Source: UBA12014 sp029248335
Lineage (GTDB): Bacteria; Planctomycetota; Phycisphaerae; Phycisphaerales; SM1A02
DNA: 19,389 nucleotides
NCBI GenBank assembly: GCA_029248335.1
Contig: JAQWJM010000124.1
Location: 1-19,389, forward strand
Direction of reading: 5' to 3'
The notes beneath the pieces are model-generated. The model was not told where the DNA came from and did not search any database. It saw nothing but the letters and a program-made list of their open reading frames with translations. Every line of letters begins with the position of its first letter. Within the stretch, counting starts at the first letter, position 1. A program made the position numbers and the translations under genes. Shown here in pieces: positions 13,896 through 19,389 of the stretch.

Positions 13896-15608
13896 TCAAC
13901 CCCAGCTCGCGAGCATCAGGCCCAGGTCGCTGCCATCGACCGTGCCGTTTCCATCGAGGTCCGCGTCGGTGTCCGCACTCCCCCACGCGGCCAGCAGCAG
14001 ACCGAGATCGGCGCCGCCCACCATGCCGTCGCCGTCGAGGTCGCCGGGAACCTCGTTCCCGCAGGCGAGGGTCGCCCTCGCCACGCAGAAGTCGTCCCAG
14101 TTCGACACGCAGCAGAACGGATCTTCGAGACAGACCGTGGTGCAGCAGGCCTCGTCATCGCATCCCGGCCCGTCGTGCCCGGCCTCGCACGGCCCACCGG
14201 AACCGCAGGTCGGGATCGAGTCGCAGTCGGCATCGCAGGCGAGCGTGGCCAGCGTGACGCAGATCAAATCCCATTCGGTCTGGCAGCAGTAGTCGTCGAA
14301 GTCGCAGACGCAGGCTTCGATCCCGGGATCGGCACAGCCGGGCGACCCGGATTCGCAGGCGTCGTGCGCAGGATCGAGCTCGATGCGGACGTCGTCGATG
14401 CGGGTCGCCTCCGCCACCGATGATCCCGATCGAAACCGGAGTCGCACACCGGGCGTCGCGATGTGGGTCGTGAGATCGACGGTGAATTCGCGACACCCCG
14501 GCTCGGAAGCGAAGGGGACCCGGAGAATCTCGACCGACGTGCCATCCGGATCGACGACCTCCACCACCGGGCCGGCCACCCCGAGCGACGTCGAACACGA
14601 GAATCGAAGCACCGCCGTCCCGGCCGCCGTCAGGTCCAGACAACGCGTCTCGAAGGCCGACCAGGGAAAGCCGCCGCCGAAACGGATCGCCGCATCACCG
14701 GACGACGCACACCCGCCCGACGTCGTGAGAAACGGCCCGGTTCCGGTGCAGGTCTCGAAGAGCTCTGGAAACGCGGAGCATGGGCCGCCGGGAACGTAGT
14801 CTTCACCGAAGTCCGTCTCGAACGCCATCAAGCAGTCGGATTCACAGGCACCACAGCCGCCCGAGGCGATCGCGTCGATGCAGATCGCGTCCCACGCGGT
14901 CTCGCAGCAGTAGGGATCGATCGCGCAGACGCAGGCCTCGATGACCGCATCGTCGCAGCCACCGCTCCCGACTTCGCAACACCCATGGGCGGGCGGGTCG
15001 CAACACGACATCGCCTCGAAGGCGATCTGGTCGACGAGCAGCACGCCGGCTCCACCGCCGTGGACCCACCGCACGAGAAGATCCTCCCCCACGTGGGCTT
15101 CAGGGATCTCATAGTCGACCTCGAACGCGAGACACGCCCCCTTGGACACCTCGATGAATTCGGTCCGGACCACGGGGCCGGTGCAATCCGCAGTCGCCGG
15201 GCCGATTTCGAGACGAGACCAGGTGTCGAAGAGGCTCGATGCGAGAAAGGTGATTCGAATCCGCCCGCACGCCTCGGCCGACGCGAGTCGCGCGGCGAGC
15301 CGGTCGGCGGGGTCGAGTCGGTAAGCACCACCCGTGGGGCAGAATCCGCTGGGGACGACCGCGCCTCCGGATTCACACCAGTCGATCGAGAATCGGGGAT
15401 CCTCGACGTCTCCCGGGGCGCTGAACGTCTCGAAGGATTCGACGTGGAGCAGGCAGAAATCGGGGTCATCTCCGCCGCCGGCGTCGAGTGGTGACACCAC
15501 GCCCGCGAGCAGACCCACCGAGGCGATGGCCTGGAACGCACGACGGGAGACCCCCCCACGCCGTCCGACCGCACCGCCCGACTTCCGAAATGGACCGCGA
15601 AGCATCAT
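13896..15608 (-). CDS. Secreted protein with two beta-sandwich domains, three Cys-rich modules and a dockerin-like end
   Basis: A 570-residue exported protein. The leader has SRRAFQ (21..26) before a hydrophobic stretch ending SPLDAG, like a Tat signal. Two related domains of about 150 residues follow (about 55..200 and 261..412), each starting FETxF and ending VDQIAFE or IDDVRIE, typical of ligand-binding beta-sandwiches. Cys-rich modules sit after each domain and once more (210..255, 418..462, 474..516). The last 50 residues are two calcium loops, DLDGDGMVGGAD and DLDGNGTVDGSD, each followed by LGLxLAxWG; the protein ends there. Dockerins bind cohesins in cellulosomes, but in planctomycetes such ends are common without known cohesins. 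ATG 15608 is preceded by AGGAGGT at a 12-base distance; the Met at 15650 lies upstream of that site and is rejected. Function unknown; surface attachment or carbohydrate binding is likely. Confidence 0.8.
   Translation of the reverse strand: MMLRGPFRKSGGAVGRRGGVSRRAFQAIASVGLLAGVVSPLDAGGGDDPDFCLLHVESFETFSAPGDVEDPRFSIDWCESGGAVVPSGFCPTGGAYRLDPADRLAARLASAEACGRIRITFLASSLFDTWSRLEIGPATADCTGPVVRTEFIEVSKGACLAFEVDYEIPEAHVGEDLLVRWVHGGGAGVLLVDQIAFEAMSCCDPPAHGCCEVGSGGCDDAVIEACVCAIDPYCCETAWDAICIDAIASGGCGACESDCLMAFETDFGEDYVPGGPCSAFPELFETCTGTGPFLTTSGGCASSGDAAIRFGGGFPWSAFETRCLDLTAAGTAVLRFSCSTSLGVAGPVVEVVDPDGTSVEILRVPFASEPGCREFTVDLTTHIATPGVRLRFRSGSSVAEATRIDDVRIELDPAHDACESGSPGCADPGIEACVCDFDDYCCQTEWDLICVTLATLACDADCDSIPTCGSGGPCEAGHDGPGCDDEACCTTVCLEDPFCCVSNWDDFCVARATLACGNEVPGDLDGDGMVGGADLGLLLAAWGSADTDADLDGNGTVDGSDLGLMLASWG
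14061..14189 (-). repeat. Cys-rich module 3 of the dockerin-like protein
   Basis: Residues 474..516, core CLEDPFCCVSNWDDFC. It is the most divergent of three copies and has an extra Cys-Cys pair before the core. Confidence 0.7.
14223..14357 (-). repeat. Cys-rich module 2 of the dockerin-like protein
   Basis: Residues 418..462, core CVCDFDDYCCQTEWDLIC. It follows the second beta-sandwich domain directly. Confidence 0.7.
14844..14981 (-). repeat. Cys-rich module 1 of the dockerin-like protein
   Basis: Residues 210..255, core CVCAIDPYCCETAWDAIC. It shares the pattern GC.D..IEACVC..D.YCC...WD.IC with module 2, so each beta-sandwich plus module may be one duplicated unit. Confidence 0.7.
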
Positions 15609-15757
15609 CCGTTCTTCGAGACCTCCTGCTCGGAAAAGGATGCCACGCAACCACTTCGAACCAAATCGGTCCCCGCAGCCCGCCCGTCGAGACCGGACGC
15701 CGTGATCGAATCATCGAACCAGATCCTCCAGACCGAACACGAGACGACGACAGCGAC

Positions 15758-15763
15758 CACAAT
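15758..15763 (+). promoter_or_regulatory. -10-like box CACAAT before the ChaN-like gene
   Basis: CACAAT ends 6 bases before ATG 15770. It lacks the first T of the usual box, so it is weaker support than the others. No Shine-Dalgarno sequence is present. Confidence 0.25.
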
Positions 15764-15769
15764 GCCTGC

Positions 15770-16765
15770 ATGATCGACCACCTCAACGCTTCGTCAGGTC
15801 CCACCCGGCCCGCGTACTCCACCCCCCGGACGGGCCTCGGGCACCTTTCGCATCTGCTCGTGATCATCCTGCTCACGATGCCGCTCGGCTGCCGGACCAC
15901 GCCTTCCGGGCCACCCGCGCCGGTCCCCCCGGAGACCCTTCCCATGTTTCTCGGGGACGGCACCCCGACCGACTGGTCCGACCTGGTCGCCCGCGCCCGC
16001 GCCGCGGAGATCGTGGTGATCGGCGAGGAACACGACGACCGAAACACGCATGCCCTGCAGCGGGCGCTGTACGCCGCGATGCTCGACACGGACGAGACCA
16101 CCGCGGTCTCCCTCGAGATGTTCGAGCGAGACGAGCAGGCCACCGTCGACGCCTGGCTCGCCGGGGACATCGACACCGAGACGCTCGTCGCGGACACGAA
16201 CTCGATCGACTGGGGCGGCGAAGGCGCGTGGTACGTCTACTACCAGCCGGTCATCGATCTCGCCCGCAACGCCGGGGCGCCCGTCATCGCGGCCAATGCC
16301 CCTCGCCGGTACGTGCGACGGGCCCGGCCCGAAGGGTACGACGTGCTTCGAGCGCTTCCCGCGGAGGAACGAGCCTGGTTCGATCTGCCCGTCGAACTCG
16401 ATCGCGGTCCCTACTACCAACGGTTCGCGGAGACCATGCGCGAGCTCCGAAAGAACGACGAACTCGACGATGACGCGATCGACGCGGTCTTCCGAAGTCA
16501 GCAGGTCTGGGACGCCACCATGGCCGCCTCGGTGGTCGACGGCCTCGATCAGCCCGGCACCGACCGCGTCGTCCATCTGATCGGTCGCTTCCACAGCGAC
16601 CTCGAAGGCGGAACGATCGTCGAGATTCGAAAGCGACGGCCTGATTCGGACATTCTGGTCGTGAGCTGCGTTCGGACGTCGGGCCCGGTGCGCGAACTCG
16701 ATGCCGAAGACCTCGGCCGCGGCGACATCGTCGTCTACACCCCGGAAGACCCCGGGGCCGAGTGA
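15770..16765 (+). CDS. ChaN-like lipoprotein (haem-binding uptake family)
   Basis: A 331-residue exported protein of the family named after ChaN, an iron-regulated haem-binding lipoprotein. Family signatures are VVIGEEHDDRNTHALQRAL (about 85..103), VSLEMFERDEQ, DWGGEGAWYVYYQPVIDLA and APVIAANAPRRYVR, in the usual order. Near the end, VVHLIGRFHSDLEGG corresponds to the conserved 'G..H' strand. The leader has a hydrophobic stretch (LLVIILLTMPLGC), so Cys41 is the likely lipidated residue, although Pro at -3 is unusual. It may bind haem or act on a peptide bond, since the fold is related to Tiki proteases; no haem-uptake genes are near to decide. The frame is open to 15488, but that part overlaps the divergent gene and reads as Arg/Pro-rich shadow, so ATG 15770 is chosen. 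Confidence 0.85.
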   Translation: MIDHLNASSGPTRPAYSTPRTGLGHLSHLLVIILLTMPLGCRTTPSGPPAPVPPETLPMFLGDGTPTDWSDLVARARAAEIVVIGEEHDDRNTHALQRALYAAMLDTDETTAVSLEMFERDEQATVDAWLAGDIDTETLVADTNSIDWGGEGAWYVYYQPVIDLARNAGAPVIAANAPRRYVRRARPEGYDVLRALPAEERAWFDLPVELDRGPYYQRFAETMRELRKNDELDDDAIDAVFRSQQVWDATMAASVVDGLDQPGTDRVVHLIGRFHSDLEGGTIVEIRKRRPDSDILVVSCVRTSGPVRELDAEDLGRGDIVVYTPEDPGAE

Positions 16766-16813
16766 GTGCGCGCGGTCGCCCGGCGATTCATCATCATCGG
16801 GATCGGCCTCGGA

Positions 16814-17194
16814 TCACTTGATCAGCTTGTCGAGGTGCCGCTGGTCCTTGGCGATCTTGTAGAGCTTCTCGATCTTCATCATCGAGAGCAGGCCCAGGAG
16901 TTCCTTGCAGACGCCGAAGAGGATCGCATCGGACTTCACGGCCACGGCGCCGTTACGAAGCGAGATGCACATGCCAAGGCCCATCGACGACATGAAGGTC
17001 ACGCCGGAGAGATCCATCACGAGGTGATCGAGGCTCTTGCCCATCTCCTCGATGTAGGGCGTCACGGCCTCCTGAATGATCGGAGCCTCTCGCTGGCCGA
17101 TGCTCGGGCCTGCGGGCTTGACGAGGAGGATGCCGCCTTGGCGGGTGATCTCGACGAGGCTCGTGGCGTGGTGGTCTGGAAGCGGCGGAGTCAT
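16814..17194 (-). CDS. STAS-domain protein (anti-sigma-factor-antagonist type)
   Basis: A 126-residue single-domain cytoplasmic protein. HLVMDLSGVTFMSSMGLGMCISL (58..79) is the STAS core, where the usual DSSGLG loop reads SSMGLG (69..74): a Ser pair is kept but the Asp is lost and Met is inserted before Gly. In SpoIIAA-like proteins a Ser of this loop is phosphorylated by an anti-sigma kinase; Ser69 or Ser70 could serve. The helix and final strand (DAILFGVCKELLGLLSMMKIEKLYKI) match the family. No kinase, phosphatase or sigma gene is near, so its partner is unknown. ATG 17194 is chosen over the far upstream Met at 17401, which overlaps hutI; AAGAGGAG lies 8 bases before it. Confidence 0.85.
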   Translation of the reverse strand: MTPPLPDHHATSLVEITRQGGILLVKPAGPSIGQREAPIIQEAVTPYIEEMGKSLDHLVMDLSGVTFMSSMGLGMCISLRNGAVAVKSDAILFGVCKELLGLLSMMKIEKLYKIAKDQRHLDKLIK

Positions 17195-17250
17195 CGGGAG
17201 CTCTCCTCTTGGCGTGACGTCGAATCGCAGCACGCGATCCTGAGCCGCGA

Positions 17251-17256
17251 AGTGTA
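17251..17256 (-). promoter_or_regulatory. -10 box TACACT of the STAS gene
   Basis: Minus-strand TACACT would start transcription about 50 bases before ATG 17194, leaving room for the AAGAGGAG ribosome site. It has the same hexamer as the panC and methyltransferase boxes, but here with a leader. Confidence 0.4.
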
Positions 17257-17307
17257 CCCGAACCACCTGCGCGTTTGCCCCTGTTGATTCCCCGAGGCCC
17301 CCGAGAA

Positions 17308-17337
17308 GCCCGGGGGGGAGCCCGGGGGAAGCCCGGG
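17308..17337 (+). repeat. Three GCCCGGG repeats before hutI
   Basis: GCCCGGG begins at 17308, 17320 and 17331, at 12 and 11 base steps, close to one helical turn. They cover the region where a -35 box of hutI would lie. Each contains the palindrome CCCGGG. They could be operator sites or simple GC slippage. Confidence 0.5.
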
Positions 17338-17341
17338 TTGG

Positions 17342-17347
17342 TAGGGT
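17342..17347 (+). promoter_or_regulatory. -10 box TAGGGT before hutI
   Basis: TAGGGT ends 7 bases before ATG 17355, with no Shine-Dalgarno sequence, so a leaderless hutI message is likely. No usual -35 is present; the GCCCGGG repeats occupy that place. Confidence 0.35.
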
Positions 17348-17354
17348 CCCCTTC

Positions 17355-18620
17355 ATGAGCCAGTCCAAGCCCATCGCCTTCGTCGACGCTCGAGTGCTCA
17401 CCCTCGCCCCCGAGGGCGGGCGGCCCGGTCAACCCCGACGAGGCGCGATGCTTGCGGATCTCGGTGTCCTCGATCGGGGCTGGGTGGTGGTCCGAAACGG
17501 CCGTATCGACGCGATCGGTGACGGGGACCCACCCCGGCTGGAACCGGACACCGAGGTCGTCGATGCGGGCGGTCGGGTCGTGATGCCCGCCTTCGTCGAC
17601 TGCCACACGCACGCCTGCTTCGTCGGTGATCGCAACGATGAGTTCGAAGCCCGGCTCGCCGGCGCCTCCTACCTCGAGATTCTCGCAGCCGGCGGTGGCA
17701 TCATGTCGACCGTTCGGAGCATTCGAGCCGCGTCGGTGACCGAGCTCGCGGAGGCGTTGCTTCTCCGACTCGAACAGACGGCCCGGCTCGGCACCGGGAC
17801 GATCGAAGTCAAGTCCGGATACGGCCTCGACACCGCCAGCGAGATGAAGATGCTCGAGGCGATCACGACCGTCGCCAGCCGGGTCCCGCAGACGGTGATC
17901 CCCACGTTCCTGGGGGCGCACGCCCTCGATGCGGATCGATCGAATCCGGCGGAGGGCGTCGAAGAGATCATCGATCGAACGCTTCCGGCGGCCGTGGAAG
18001 CCCATCCCGGCATCGCCTGCGACGCCTACTGCGAAGAGAACGCCTGGTCGCTCGAAGACTGCCGTCGCCTCTTCGAGGCCGCGTCTCGGTCCGGCTGCCC
18101 GATTCGGGTTCACACCGACCAGTTCAACAGCCTGGGGATGACCAGGCTCGCCATCGAGATGAAGGCCCGGAGCGTCGACCATCTCGAAGCGACGACCGCC
18201 GAGGACATCGAACGCCTCGCGCGGAGCGAAACCATCGGAGTGCTTCTTCCCAACAGCGGATTCTGTCTCGACGATCGCTACGCGCCGGGCCGGGCCCTGG
18301 TCGATGCCGGGGCCGCGATCGCGGTCGCGAGTAATTTCAATCCCGGCTCCGCCCAGAGCCCGTCCCTGCCGTTCGCCATGTCGCTGGCGTGTCGAAAGTG
18401 CCTGCTCACGCCGGCGGAATCGATCGTCGCGGCGACGTTCAATGCCGCCTGCGTCCTCGGGCTCCAGCATGAGGTCGGTTCGATCGAAGTCGGCAAACGG
18501 GCGGATCTCCTGCTTCTGGACACCGCCGACGAGCGAGCCCTCGCCGTCGAGATCGCGGGCCCCGGCCCGATCGGCGTGATGCTCGAAGGACGCTGGCACC
18601 CGACCGGCTGGGGACGCTGA
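17355..18620 (+). CDS. hutI: Imidazolonepropionase
   Basis: Opens the imidazolone ring in histidine breakdown, giving N-formimino-glutamate. The 421-residue product fits the family. Visible signatures are the metal pair VDCHTHACF (His84, His86), EVKSGYGLDTASEMKML (151..167), TFLGAHALD (184..192), YCEENAWS with the catalytic Glu228, and HTDQFNSLG (His253). The strand that normally ends in the metal-binding Asp (TDFNPG or SDFNPG) reads ASNFNPGS, with Asn327. This may weaken metal binding, or mark a clade that uses a different ligand set. hutH and hutU are not in the window, so the pathway genes are scattered or incomplete. It diverges from the STAS gene. Related amidohydrolases are an alternative, but the HutI-specific motifs are strong. 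Confidence 0.93.
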   Translation: MSQSKPIAFVDARVLTLAPEGGRPGQPRRGAMLADLGVLDRGWVVVRNGRIDAIGDGDPPRLEPDTEVVDAGGRVVMPAFVDCHTHACFVGDRNDEFEARLAGASYLEILAAGGGIMSTVRSIRAASVTELAEALLLRLEQTARLGTGTIEVKSGYGLDTASEMKMLEAITTVASRVPQTVIPTFLGAHALDADRSNPAEGVEEIIDRTLPAAVEAHPGIACDAYCEENAWSLEDCRRLFEAASRSGCPIRVHTDQFNSLGMTRLAIEMKARSVDHLEATTAEDIERLARSETIGVLLPNSGFCLDDRYAPGRALVDAGAAIAVASNFNPGSAQSPSLPFAMSLACRKCLLTPAESIVAATFNAACVLGLQHEVGSIEVGKRADLLLLDTADERALAVEIAGPGPIGVMLEGRWHPTGWGR

Positions 18621-18631
18621 CCGCCGGTCGG
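18600..18631 (+). terminator. Weak inverted repeat at the hutI stop
   Basis: CCGACCGG (18600..18607) and CCGGTCGG (18624..18631) pair perfectly around 16 bases that include the stop codon. No T tract follows, so it would be a poor intrinsic terminator. Confidence 0.25.
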
Positions 18632-18848
18632 ATGGTCCGCACTCGGGCTTCGAACCCGCCGCCCCATTCAATCTCGCTGAATCGCCGACCGCCCACCGAA
18701 GTCGCCTTCGCTTCGGGCCGATGCTCCATGGCCCCGACCCGGGGCGATGGACTTTCCAAGATCCGGTGGGAGATCGCCGCAGTGACCTCGTCGATGGATC
18801 GGCGTGCGGCACTCCTCCCGGAATCCACTTCTACGGAGACGATGACTC

Positions 18849-19389
18849 ATGCAGAACCCCTTCTACGCCCCGTACGCGAACGAGAACAACTGCTGCGGCG
18901 ATGCCGGTGATTGCACCGGACCCTGCCCCGCCGACGGTTGGAACAACCCCGTCCAGGGGGGCTTCAATCCGAACTTCGGCGCTCCCACCCAGAACTGCAA
19001 CACCCCCGGCTACCAGAGCTGGAACGCCCCGACCTACGCCGGCTGGAACAACCCGGGATTCACCGGCTTCAACCCGAACGCCACCGGCTACCAAGGCTGG
19101 AATGCCCCGACCTACGCCGGTTGGAACAACCCCGGGTTCACCGGCTTCAACCCGGGCTTCAATGGTTTCAACCCGGGCTTCAATGGCTTCAACCCGAACG
19201 CCACTGGCTACGCCCCCGGCTACCAGGGCTGGAACGCCCCGACCTCCGCCGGTTGGAACAACCCCGGGTTCACCGGCTTCAACCCGGGCTTCACTGGTTT
19301 CAACCCGGGCTTCACTGGTTTCAACCCGGGCTTCAATGGTTTCAACCCGGGCTTCAATGGCTTCAACCCGAACGCCACTGGATACGCCC
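18849..19389 (+). CDS. Asn/Gly/Phe/Pro/Trp-rich repeat protein with a Cys-containing head, 5' part
   Basis: I do not recognise this protein. The frame has 180 codons and no stop before the window ends. Residues 1..30 form a head with Cys15, Cys16, Cys22 and Cys26 (CC-x5-C-x3-C) and all four charged residues; a fifth Cys is at 50. After residue 30 there is no charged residue at all, and Lys, Arg, His, Leu and Ile are absent from the whole visible part. Residues 54..179 are three modules with a GYQGWNAPTYAGWNNP start and an NAT end, containing 1, 3 and 5 heptads GF(T/N)GFNP. Copies differ mostly at third codon positions, which supports translation. There is no signal peptide. GGAG (18835..18838) lies 10 bases before ATG 18849; the ATG at 18842 is out of frame and too close to it. 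The 228-base gap before it holds no clear promoter. The composition resembles phase-separating or prion-like sequences, but the function is unknown. Confidence 0.8.
   Translation, partial: MQNPFYAPYANENNCCGDAGDCTGPCPADGWNNPVQGGFNPNFGAPTQNCNTPGYQSWNAPTYAGWNNPGFTGFNPNATGYQGWNAPTYAGWNNPGFTGFNPGFNGFNPGFNGFNPNATGYAPGYQGWNAPTSAGWNNPGFTGFNPGFTGFNPGFTGFNPGFNGFNPGFNGFNPNATGYA
19008..19085 (+). repeat. Repeat module 1 (26 codons, one heptad)
   Basis: GYQSWNAPTYAGWNNP, one GFTGFNP heptad (19056..19076), then NAT. A degenerate earlier unit (GWNNPVQGGFNPNFG) lies just upstream from 18936. Confidence 0.9.
19086..19205 (+). repeat. Repeat module 2 (40 codons, three heptads)
   Basis: GYQGWNAPTYAGWNNP, heptads at 19134..19154, 19155..19175 and 19176..19196, then NAT. 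A four-residue linker GYAP (19206..19217) follows. Confidence 0.9.
19218..19379 (+). repeat. Repeat module 3 (54 codons, five heptads)
   Basis: GYQGWNAPTSAGWNNP, five 21-base heptads (19266..19370; three with Thr then two with Asn), then NAT. It is again followed by GYA at the window edge, so a fourth module probably continues beyond. Confidence 0.9.

Noticed and set aside
14463..15494. 343-codon plus-strand frame opposite the dockerin-like gene
   Set aside because: The minus strand has a signal peptide, repeated Cys modules and calcium loops; this frame has none.
18640..18670. TTCGAAC flanked by GC pairs, like the T-arm of a tRNA
   Set aside because: The flanking stem does not pair properly around a 7-base T-loop on either strand, and no matching acceptor, D-arm or anticodon arm is found nearby.
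18842..18910. Short frame from ATG 18842 ahead of the repeat protein
   Set aside because: It is only 3 bases from the GGAG site, encodes 22 residues and overlaps the repeat gene out of frame; the 18849 start has proper spacing.
19008..19379. CRISPR-like direct repeats
   Set aside because: The units are in-frame coding repeats of 21 bases nested in larger modules, with synonymous differences and no unique spacers.

Overview
The window is GC-rich, gene-dense bacterial DNA, most likely from a planctomycete of the Phycisphaerae type. The main taxonomic clue is the secreted protein at 13896..15608. It ends exactly after two dockerin-like calcium loops (GDLDGDG...DLGLLLAAWG and DLDGNG...DLGLMLASWG) and carries three Cys-rich modules with a YCC...WD..C core, a combination I associate with that group. 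The scattered housekeeping genes fit too: a lone atpD, a compact iscSUA and a lone hutI. The assignment is inference; no rRNA or tRNA is present.

Layout. 1..1071 is the 3' end of a beta-helix (pectate-lyase-like) protein, followed by a small uncharacterised protein (1173..1520). atpD (1802..3244) stands alone with its own promoter, a 5' leader hairpin and a strong terminator. A BamE-like lipoprotein (minus) and an M3-like zinc peptidase (plus) diverge from a 54-base gap. A perfect 14-bp terminator separates the peptidase from the convergent iscS-iscU-iscA operon (minus, 8122 to 5925), which builds iron-sulfur clusters. panC (pantothenate synthesis) diverges from iscS and is followed 4 bases later by an alpha/beta-hydrolase lipoprotein. 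Next come an exported tandem thioredoxin-fold protein, a polyprenyl diphosphate synthase and a SAM methyltransferase (both minus), and the large secreted dockerin-like protein (minus). A ChaN-like lipoprotein, a STAS-domain protein (minus) and imidazolonepropionase hutI follow.

The right edge holds the most unusual item: from 18849 a reading frame runs off the window. It encodes a Cys-containing head followed by an almost uncharged repeat protein rich in Asn, Gly, Phe, Pro and Trp. Three successive modules share the same 16-residue start and NAT end, but contain one, three and five copies of a GF(T/N)GFNP heptad. I recognise no family.

A second theme is start-site architecture. Several first genes of transcripts have a TANNNT-like -10 box only 6 to 9 bases before the start codon and no Shine-Dalgarno sequence, which predicts leaderless mRNAs. 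Other genes (atpD, iscU, iscA, the STAS gene, the dockerin-like gene and the repeat gene) have purine-rich Shine-Dalgarno sequences.
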